Of a DNA stretch of 35,941 bases, positions 1 to 10,500 are shown in pieces (the first letter of the stretch is position 1; every line of letters begins with the position of its first letter). The notes under the pieces are model-generated. The model saw only the letters and a list, made by a program, of their open reading frames with translations, was not told the origin of the DNA and ran no database searches. The DNA comes from Didymodactylos carnosus. Its lineage: Eukaryota > Rotifera > Eurotatoria > Philodinida > Philodinidae. The stretch spans positions 1 to 35,941 of the forward strand of contig CAJNOQ010001099.1 of the NCBI GenBank assembly GCA_905250885.1, in the 5' to 3' direction. The position numbers and the translations under genes are program-made.

Positions 1-2326
1 TAGAGCTTAATGTTAGAAACTGAGAAAAGGAAGAAGAATGTGCTTTTTGGATAAAGTATGTGCTCAACAAACAAAGTGGTAAATAATAGAAAACCTCTTT
101 AAAGTAGCTCCTTTCATATTGTGAACATTTTGAAAAAATCTCACAATAGATCGAATTTAGTGTATTTGCAAATGATGATAGAGGCTAAATTATGAGAAAA
201 TAATATAAATAAACAACAAAAGTACATCGATCGATTAGATCTTCACAAGGAGTAAACTATCGAATGAATAGTGGTACTTCTTAGATAGTCTAACTAATAA
301 AATTTCTATTCTTTTAAAAAATGCATGGTCTGAGATAACTAAATATCTATAATTGTTCACTAGTATGATGATTTGAGTCACTTTTAATATTACTATTCGA
401 TGACCTTTGAAGTTTTGCGCAGCTAGGCTCAGCTCTACGATGAGCTTTACAAAATGAGGTTGATCTTACAGTTTGGGTCAAAAGTCGATGGAAGGATGAT
501 ATGCTTCATATGGATTGACTCATATGTAAACAAAACAGATAAAGCATGTTACTTGTCGTTGCATTATTGTTGCTCTGCGGAGAGTTATTTGATTATTGCT
601 CCTCTTCCTCTTGTAATACGCATAGAGGATATTACATCTGACGGCTTGTCCACGTAACGCAATACTTCGCTGATCAAGTGTTTTCTGAATTTTTTTCATC
701 AGAAAATCAATCTATAGGGGCACATCACTAGACGCAGCTTTTCATGTCGATCACGAATCTGACCTTTTTTTGAAGAAAAAATTAACTTTCAATGTAAAAA
801 TTTTAATTTAAAATTTTGAAAAACTTTAATTTCAGTTTTCTAACCTAGACATTTTGTTCAAAAAATTTTGAAAACATACCATTGAATAGAGAATTCAGTT
901 CTTTACTAAATGGCTCGTTTTGTTTTGAGATCTATTTTTCAGTCGAGATACAGTGGTTGCTTAAACGTGTCAACTTCCACCTTAGTCTGAAAGCCTCAGA
1001 GAATTTTTCGAACTTTATTTTCAACTGGAGTCTTTTCAGAAAACCTAGAACTACACAGATTATAAATATAAAGTTTTTTGAACAGTGTTTAGTGTCTAAA
1101 AATGGTGCGACAAAAAAGTGTGTCACAGCGTTACTTTACAAAATCGACTTTTCTGGGCGTGCGGAAGGGTTTGGAAAAAAGTTTTCTTTTACCAGAAGAA
1201 AGCCCGTTAGCTCCTCTATAAACTTTGCACAAGACACTTTTTATTAGCTCTTCTGAATTCGCACTTTAATGAGGAGTAGTTAGAATTTAGGGCCTTTTTA
1301 TGTCATAGCGTTACCGGTCTAAAAAGCTTTTCTGGAAGCTCGAGTCTTTAATCAAAAATCTTCATTTTTATATTCAAAGTAGAGTGACAAGAGCCGCGTC
1401 GAATAGCGCAGAAACAAACTTTCTATGTCTTATAGTTTTTGAGAAAACCTCAAATTACTACGTCAAAAATATCACAGCATTACCTTTGGACAAGCCGCTG
1501 AAATCTCTGAAAACCATCTTGCTTCTCGCAAAAAACTTAAAATACATGAAATTATCAAAAACTTATACGTTAGAGATACTTTTTTCGAAAAACGCCGCCG
1601 ATTTCGGTTTTCTAGTCTACGCATTATTTCTAGAGGGCACCTACAGACTTTATTCTAGATATCTTACTGCAAATATTATTACAAACACGCATACTACAAT
1701 TTTTTTTTTTGGTTTCTTTATTGTCATCACCTTTTGCAGTGATTCCTTTTTAACTGTCTTTCTTTGTAAACAATCTTATACAAATTTTTTTCACTCTCAA
1801 AGTCTTTTCTAATACTAGAAAACATGTCAGATATTCTTGTGGTAGATAAAATCTCGCATATTTACAATAGCTCCTTTTGATTTGAGCTACATATCAGATC
1901 CAATAATTTTCTCAGTAATTTTGATCTGATCACCTTTATCAGTTTATTTCTTTTGTTTAAATAAAAAATAAATTCTATCTTTTAATCAAAACATCTTAAA
2001 TAATGTTGAAAATGTTGCAGAAAAATATTACTTCTTCTCTTGAAATTTTTTTAGGTATATATCGCAACTTCTTTTTTTATACTGATCGCATTATGCTTAA
2101 TTATTATTTTTTAATTCTTAAAAGAATAACAATGAAAAGACTTTTTTTAGCCATGTAATTATTTTGATAAAATTATTCACAATTTATTTAACTGAACAAA
2201 CAAACTCTTTTATACTCATCAAGAATATTTATCCACTTGATAAAAAAATAAATTGTTTGCTTTCGTTACGCTAGCTATTGAATCGCTTCAAGTTAAATTC
2301 ATTTTTTTGAGAAAGAGAAAAGAATC
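1..2326. other. Non-coding upstream region with faint degenerate repeats
   Basis: No convincing gene was found. The open frames here (for example 882-1247 and 1384-1812) lack domains, codon signal and splice context. A short motif of the form TGTCACAGCGTTAC recurs in degenerate form near 1121, 1301 and 1470, about 170-180 bp apart, which suggests an old tandem repeat. A stretch near 732-765 resembles one at 6558-6592 inside a MITE, so part of this region is probably decayed repeat. The last few hundred bases before 2327 may contain the promoter of the first gene, but I see no defined element. Confidence 0.4.
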
Positions 2327-3902
2327 ATGACGTTTGAACTTAAAAAGGATTATTTAACAAATCTGAACATTAAACAGGAAGATCTTGATGCTGCAAATAA
2401 TGCCAGTCATAAAGAAAATTTAACTAATGATAACTTAATTGCCGTACGCACAACTCCTGAAACTCCACCGAGTAGTCGTCAACAAAGTGAATATGAACAA
2501 CCATCACCTTCTCCTCCTTCTCATCGTCGTCGTCACTTATACAATGAACGACCGCCAACGCCTAAAAAGAAAGAAAAGCAAAAGAAACAACGATTTGTGC
2601 CCAAAGCTCCGTCTGGTCAAGGTCAACTAGTCGATGTACCCGAAACCAAACAGCCTACATTAGGTAAACACTCTTATCCTTATTGGTACTATTACAAACT
2701 GAAAAATCCCTCATGGATAATGAAACATCGTCAGACTGAAGATGGACATTTGATACCGTTTGATGATACGAAACCAGAGAAGTATGGAGATGCAGCTGAG
2801 ATAGCAAATCGTTATGCTTCATCTTCAGTATCTTCATTCACTCAAAAACCAACAACAAAACCGAAAGACAACAATCTATCTCGATCGATTATCAAATATA
2901 ACGAGGACAAGAAACAATATGAGTATATCACTGATCCAAAAACAAAGAAACCAAAACGACAGACAACACCGTCGAGTTTAGATACATCATTCAAAGATGG
3001 AGAAATTGATAGAACACAACAAAAACGTCAACATTTGAAATCGGAAGAGGACTGGTACAATCACTATGCAAAAGCCGATCAAAATCAATTAGATACTTTA
3101 GATCATCATCAATCATCAATTCAACATTTACCCCATCATCATCAATCGTCACAGCATATTCCCGTTTTGGTAAGTTTCCAGATAACTTTTTTTTTCAATT
3201 TTGCATTGCTATATTCGATTATGAATAGTAAAATTAAAAAAACTGAATAGCACTGCATATTTCAGTTAAAAATGCATAAAAGTATTATCACCGATGAATA
3301 ATTTTGTAGACATAAAATATAATTTATTTGAAGTGTAATACAATCGTCTTTCAGAATTTAAAATATAGTTGAGAATAATTGAAATAATGCTATCTCATTG
3401 AGAGTTTTTGTTAATTAAGCTCAAAAAATTGTGTATCTATCTGATTTAGAGAACACAAACTTTTAACTTTATCTCTTTGTAGATATCACATACCGATAAT
3501 ACTAATCATCGTTCTACCAGCAGACATCATCATCATCACCATCATCAAACCCATTATTTTAATGTCGAACCATTGATTATGGGGAAAGAGCTCACGGTAA
3601 AAGATGTTTCATATCAGAAAACAGAACGAAATCCATTGTTTGCTCAAGATCGCACTCACAACAAACATCCTGTTCGTGAATCTTTACCATATATTCAACC
3701 AATGAGAAGAATTCCTGAACGTTCTTCTCCTGTTTCTCTATCAACAATCGAAGGTGATCCATCTGAAGTTAGTCTTCATTCGTTCAACATCAATGAAATG
3801 GACGAATTGTTGGTAAATCATTTCTATAAGCCAAATAGAAAAACAAAAGTCTATGATAAATATCTCGATAAGGTCTTAGAAAGAAAATTACAAGTTACAT
3901 AA
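2327..3902 (+). CDS. Unrecognised His-rich, largely disordered protein (two exons)
   Basis: I do not recognise this gene. The model is exon 1 at 2327-3169 (281 codons, donor GTAAGT) and exon 2 at 3483-3902 (139 codons plus stop). The intron is phase 0 and ends TTTGTAG, and the product is 420 residues. The N-terminal 110 residues are polar, with Pro/Ser runs and a basic cluster PKKKEKQKKQR at about 79-89 that could be a nuclear localisation signal. The segment at about 113-165 is richer in aromatics (YPYWYYYKLKNPSWIMKH) and is the best candidate for a conserved core. Around 255-300 there are His/Gln/Ser runs, including seven consecutive His at the start of exon 2 encoded by CAT/CAC repeats. 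No signal peptide or membrane segment is visible. Codon use and the clean splice sites make a real gene likely; the function is unknown. A pyrimidine-rich TTTTTTTGAG precedes the start by about 16 nt. Confidence 0.72.
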
Positions 3903-4215
3903 AAAAACAAAATCTAGAAAACAATATTAATTACAAAAGAAAAATATATATTTTTTCCAATATTATTGTAATGTTTAGCATAAAAATTGAGTCTAGGACA
4001 TTTAGTCAACTATTGAACTCTGAGATAGCGTCAATTGCATTACACTTTCTACTTTTTATTTTTTCTTCTTCTACTATTCTAATATGTATGAAAAAAGTAT
4101 ACGAGATAATCAGTTTAATTAAAAGGACTACGTTGAACATTGTAGATATTTTAGAAAATAAGTAAGTTTTATATCTGTCAAATGTTGACGGACAAAATAT
4201 CATCATCCATTTTAA

Positions 4216-4221
4216 AATAAA
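4216..4221 (+). terminator. Candidate polyadenylation signal of the His-rich gene
   Basis: AATAAA lies about 315 nt after the stop at 3902. It is followed within 10-20 nt by GTGTTTCTTG, a plausible GU-rich downstream element. Confidence 0.4.
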
Positions 4222-4504
4222 CAAAATACCGTGTTTCTTGTCGATTACCAGCAGGTATTCTAAATGATCGAAACCTACTAATTGTCATTGTATGTGATAT
4301 TCTAAAAAAATACTCGCTTACACTTTTTTCTAATACTGTTGTTTGTGTAACATGTTAATCTGGTCATGTTTGTTTTAAATTGGTAGAGAATAGATCCAAT
4401 TACACAGAACTCTCCACTAAAGAGTTTATTTTATTATTAACTTATCGTTAGATCAATAAAACTTATGAACGTTCTGTTTCTACTATATATCGTTGTTTGA
4501 CTTG

Positions 4505-4510
4505 TTTATT
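4505..4510 (-). terminator. Candidate polyadenylation signal of the KIAA2013-like gene
   Basis: TTTATT on the plus strand reads AATAAA on the minus strand, about 90 nt past the stop codon at 4596-4598. It is one of several similar hexamers in a T-rich stretch, so the exact site is uncertain. Confidence 0.35.
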
Positions 4511-4595
4511 TTTTTTTATTTTGAAAAAACCAAACAAATAACAGTGAACGAGAGAGAGAAAAAAAAAAATTAGAAAAGTAAGAACAAAAGAAAGG

Positions 4596-7500
4596 TCACA
4601 ATACTCTAGGTCGATTGTGCGTGGGTAATATTTGTTTATTGAAATAACCCATTTCGTTGAGAACAATTTTGAGAAGAAATAAATGAAATATAAGAATTAG
4701 AATAATGAGTGATATCCAAAATGTGAGCGGTAAACCGCCTAATTTATGTCCATGACGATGTAATGCTAATATATCATGACCATGCGGTGGAGCTGAAATA
4801 ATAAATCCATTTAATAAAATTAAAAATTAAAATGTTAGTTTAATGAATTTTTACCTATTTCGACTTCTCGGACATGTATTGTGTCTTTCAATTGACTAAT
4901 ATGTTCAAAATCTTCGGTAACATATAAAATAGCTGTTGGTGGCTGGGTCATTTTAACTGGGAAACGAACAGGAGTTGTACTAAAACAGATTCAACATTAT
5001 TCATTGTTTAAATGCAGAAAACTATGACAAAGAAAATGCTACTTAATACTGCATTTCTATTGGGAGACGCTGACTTAATAGTGTTAAGCAAAATGGTCTG
5101 ACAAGTCCTTTGAGAGTATTCATATGATAAATTGCACATCAGTGCACTTTTTAGGGATAAACTCAAAATTCAAAGCTACGTCAGATGCAAAAAAAGATAG
5201 ATTAAACCTTTTTTTCTATTTTAACTCGCACCATCAAAGAAACGTTTTTTTAGTGCACAGTGGACTACATCAAAGTTATTTAGTTGCAGTTTTAGTAGAC
5301 AAAATAGCGTGATGTTTCTACTATAAAAATGAATACCTTAATTTTGCTGGTGCATCAAGACATCCAGCATCACACGCATATGAATTAGAATCGTCTTTAT
5401 CAACGGATGCATAAATCACAGCTCTATTATCTAATTCCACTTGTAATGTAATGTTTAATTGAAGATTTTTACCAAAATTAATTCTGTAGAATAACATATC
5501 ACGATGTAAGTCTTTTGGATCCAAATACATTTCTAAATGATGATTACGAAAACGAAGACCGCCCACCGATAGTAACATCGCTTGTAATATACCATCAGCA
5601 CCTAAAATACAAACAATGTATTAATTAGATCACTTTATTTTTTCTTTTTTCAACCCCAATGTGAGTTCTTCATATCGGAGCAAGTTGAATTTTGTATTTT
5701 AGATGACTATAGTTTACAATGAATCACAAACATAGGATGTAATGATAAAATGAATAGGTAAGGTAGACTGCCGCCATTTAACGCATAGATTTCTAATGCA
5801 TCCAAAGACAAACAAAACGTTTCGTGCGAATATAATGAAAATTAATTAGTATCTCTCAAAGTATAAGTAACTGATACTGATCACATTATAAAACTATTCG
5901 AACGACCGAATGAACAGCACATAGACATAGGTCACTTTGAAACAGTCTATATACCCGATTGTAATAGTTTTGTACACCCTTTTTTCCCTAATGTTAATCT
6001 CCATAAAGAGTTTAATTGAGATACGGCCAAGTCATCGCCACGATTCAGCCACAATTTCTTTCCCGCTCTACAAAAAACAACAACAAGAAAACAGTTAAGT
6101 TTTAATCGTGGTTCATTTATCACTGTAATATTGCGGTACTTACAATGTACTGTGTTCATCGTAACATCGATCTGTTTGATATAAATTTTGTTTTAATTCT
6201 TCTCTTTTTGTTTCGTTCAATCTGAGATCGTAGAGAGGAGCAGGTGTGGAACAAAGAATATAGTACAACGTTCGATTAATTATATCACCATTGGTCGCTT
6301 GTGGGGCCAAGGAACGAGATATCGAAAAACCACTATGCCAAATCTAGACCAATATAATCAAAATTATCCGATAGGTACGAATAAATTAGAAAATAGCAAC
6401 TACGAACTAGAGAAAAGACTACAATGCACTGTGGGCATTTTTCCATAGAGCAGGCGGACATCTCCTTTTTTTAATTTCAAAAGTCGTAAAGAGGATCCTT
6501 ACCCTGAATTTTTGTCAAAAAATATTTTATTTGTAAAATTAACAAATTAAGCATCATTCGACGCAAGTTTTCATGCTGATTCCGAATATCACATTAGTTT
6601 TCAATAAAAGTGTTTCTCAGCTGAGGAAAATGGAAAGTACCTAAAAAACTAAGGGGAAAACCTAGGAGAAAACCTACAGGGAAAACAAAACCTTGGAAAA
6701 ACCTGCGGAAAAACCCAGAAGCAAAACTGCATAAAGCTGCATGCACTATAAACACAGGACATCGAGACGAACATGAAAATGAATGAGATTGGACCTTAGC
6801 GCTATTTAGCGTTGTGATTTTACTGAATACATCCATCCATTTTTCAGCATATTTCTCATGTTTCCTTATTTTCTTTATCGAATAACTCCGTAAGGAAAAG
6901 TTGTAGAAACAAAATTTTTACGCCATTCGATAGAGCGTTGAATGGACTATATCTGACACTATTCAAATCACAGAAAAGTTCATCTTCGATTTTTGGCCAA
7001 ATGTCCGCCTGTGTGACCACTGTGCAATGCTAGTAGTCTGGAGCATATCTGTGTGATTCAACAGACAAAATTTATTCACTTTATACTTACCGAGTTCCAT
7101 GCGTCAATGTGTTCTTTTCTTAATTTAAATATTGATGATTGTAGAGCAGATATCATATCCTACAATCCAAATAATAACATAGATCAGCTAACTCATTAAT
7201 GGAGTCTAAAATTGTTACGCATATTTTTATACACAATTTTACTCAACGTACGTACTTCTTTCGCTTGTTTTTGTAATGTTTGTGTATATTGTCTAACGTA
7301 TGTATCGTTAGCCATTAAATTATCAGATAGTAGAGAAGAAAATTTTGTTATCAGATAGAGAGTAAATTTATCATCACTAGAGAGCATGAAACAGATATTA
7401 AGTAAAAAAATATGACAATTTGAATGAGTCATTAAATACTCACCTACCAGGCTTAATATGTGCTTGAGTTGTTCTTAATTTTTGAGATAAAGTAACCATA

Positions 7501-10500
7501 ATGACAAAGTTATTATTATGTGGACGAACGGATATTTGAGATGTTGTAAGAGTAAATAAATCATTAGATGAAGACACATCACTAGTAAAACTAAAATAAA
7601 CAAATAGACTGAGTAAAGAATAATTAATTTTAATAGAAATGAATGAAAATTTAAAACTAAGATCAGTTACATAATTTATTCATCGGAATGTTCAATTACC
7701 TAATATCTTGCTGATCTAATTGTTTTGTGGTTGTCGATGACTTTGTTTCATCTATTTGTTTAAAGTCAAGATCGAGTGTATAATCTGACGGATTTGATAT
7801 CTCAACTTCTTGTATTAATAACGACGGTTTCGTTCGATGAGCATAGAGCAAATGTTTAACATAGGCGGATTTTGTACCATCATGTTTAAAGCAGGATATT
7901 CGTCTAACAAGACCTGTTCTCATTTGAAGAACATTAGCTGATGATTCGTGCCATGTATCGGATGTAATTTGAACAAGCGGTGAATAGGCGGTGGAAACGA
8001 ATGTGCGATCATACATCAGTTGTAAACGAGATTGTAACGAAAGAGATAGACCAATATAACCATTACCTGAAATACACAGAGACAGATAAAAATATAGCAC
8101 CAGTTTAAATCAGAATTGTTTAATCTCCTAGTATCATCAGCACCCTCCTGATTTTTAGACTTTTCTTCCGATGTCTCATAATTTTTAATTTTTCTGATGA
8201 TTTACATTTTTACCGATATTGACATATCTGATTAATAGTAAAACGGTAGAAATGAATGACTGTCTATTGTTCATAGTGCACGTCGCAATCAGTCTGCGAG
8301 AAAACTGAACTTGTGCTTCTCTCCCATTCTTCTTACTACAGTCAACTGGAATATCTTCTTATCTTAGACTGAGATACCATATTTAAGATTAGAAGATTCA
8401 AAAAAAAGAAAAAAAAATGAACGACGAGACGAATGATTGTGAACATCAAAATAAACAGTGATTTTCATTGTAAATAATTTATGATTATCTATTAACTGTT
8501 GAAACAAATTCGTACAGCAAAAGAGAACGATCATGTTGTTAAAATATTGCGTAAGGAAGGCAGAATAGTTTTCTATTTGTTTACTTCTTCTCTTTTTTTT
8601 GTTTCCGTTGTTGTATTAAAAATGAATAGTTGTGAAAATCTAAAATCAATTTTTGTATGATCATTCTCTGCTCTTTCTTTCGAATCTAGAGTCTAAAAAA
8701 ATCGTCTAATTTTTCAGAAATTTTGATTTGCTGTGGTTTAAATATACACGAATAAACAATATTGAACTTACAAAACGAAAGAGAAAATGTTTTATCGAAG
8801 CGAAAAACTATGGAGAAAAAAACGACATCAAAAAAATTGCTACGCATTACAAAAGACCATCATTAAGAAAATATTCATTTCAAACGATAAAATTGTATAA
8901 AACAAACTAAATCGCAGTGTCCATACGAATGTCTTACGTACCAGTGAACGGTAATGAAACTATTTCTCCATATTTAATTGGTTGATGATTAATAATTGTG
9001 CTCATATCATCTACTTCACGTGAATAAGAATCTAATTTTACATCAAGACACATTTCATTTGGAACTAAAACAAAAAAAAACAACAAAAGAGAATAAAAGA
9101 ACTCTGTTGTTTTACGAACACTGATGAGGGAACCTTTCGACATGTCCCCTTCTGATTCCAATGATTTGTACATCGACTGATAGACCTCAGTGAGGTAGTA
9201 AATACTCTAAAAGGTTTCGAGCCCATAACCCTAGACGACCCGGTTTTCTGGAAAATCGGGTTTTTCACGAAATCTAAAAAATGACCAAAACCTTTCTTAA
9301 TGAGACACGATTGTAGCCCGCAACTTTCTGATTAAAATGAGACATCTCCCAGCTCTACGCGATCTTTCTTTGCAAAGTTATAGAATTTATAAGAAAAACC
9401 CTAAATGTTCATTGTCAGGTCAAAGTCACAGAAATAAGAAATAAATTTAGGGCTTTTCTTGTAAATTCTATAACTTTGCGAAGAAAGATCGCGTAGAGCT
9501 GGGAGATGTCTCATTTTAATCAGAAATTTATAGACTATAATCATGCCTCATTAAAAAAAGGTTTTGGTTATTTTTTAGAGTTCTTGAAAAACTGTTTTTT
9601 TCAGAAAATCGGGTCTTCAAGAGTCCTGGGCACGAATTCTTTTAGGGTATTTAGTACCTCACTGAGGTCTATCGATCTATGTACAAATCATTGGAATGGG
9701 AAGGCGACATCTCGAAAGGTTTCCTCGTGAGAATAAATTATTCATAAAAATAGATGTAGATATGCTCTTTGTGTTAGGATATTAAGAAAAATAAATTGTC
9801 TTCATTCTTAAAATATGAACCAAGTTGTAATGAATAATTTAACTTACTATTTGCAGGAGTAATTCTACTTGGAATCCATTTGGAGAATAAATACAGTATG
9901 GTTACTGCACATAAAAGACAAATAAATAGTGAACGACGAGACCTAAACAGAGAGTATGATACAGTATTTAAATATAGAAAATAAACCAAAAGAAATTAGC
10001 CTCAATATATATTTAAGAAAAAAAGAAGAGAAATATTTTTATTTCTGAGACTAATCACTTTTGGTGAACTTTTTCGTCATTTCATTTTTTCTGTAATGAT
10101 GATAAATTACTAGTCTAATAAGACTAACTTTGGTAATAGTGTAAATAATTTTATTTTTAACTGTTCAAATTTAATTAAACGCGTACTGGTTAACGATATA
10201 TAATCGGCCATTACAGACCATACTATATTTCATTTTTACAATAAAAACAGCAAATATCTAAATTGAAAAAACAAAAATAAACAAAAAAATTAGTGAGAAA
10301 ATATATTATAGTCACGTATAGCTTCGAGTTCAAGACAATTGAAGATGTTCGAACGTTGGTGTTCAATAAGATATGTTTTTAAGATAAATGAAACAATTTT
10401 CATTTACTTAAAAACACAAAGAAAGAGGAAAAAGTCGATATAATTCAGTAGAAAGATTTTCTGATTGAGAAGAGACACAATCATTAAATTTTCGCATCGT

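Larger units (their letters stand above)
3903..4595. other. Tail-to-tail intergenic region
   Basis: This region separates the stop codons of two convergent genes. It holds candidate polyadenylation signals for both: AATAAA on the plus strand at 4216-4221, followed by a GT-rich stretch, and AATAAA on the minus strand (TTTATT at 4505-4510). The open frames here (3971-4165, 4006-4224, 4463-4666) look like chance frames in AT-rich sequence. Confidence 0.5.

Noticed and set aside
454-1812. Three plus-strand open frames (454-657, 882-1247, 1384-1812)
   Set aside because: No domain, poor codon signal, no splice context or start support; they are consistent with chance frames and degenerate repeat.
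2625-2640. CAAGGTCAACTAGTC shared with 31638-31652 upstream of the bZIP start
   Set aside because: A single 15-mer match in 36 kb of biased sequence is expected about once by chance, and the flanks differ.
8728-8910. Lys-rich 60-residue plus-strand frame resembling a helix-turn-helix
   Set aside because: It lies antisense within a KIAA2013 intron, lacks a start or stop context of a gene, and the resemblance is generic.
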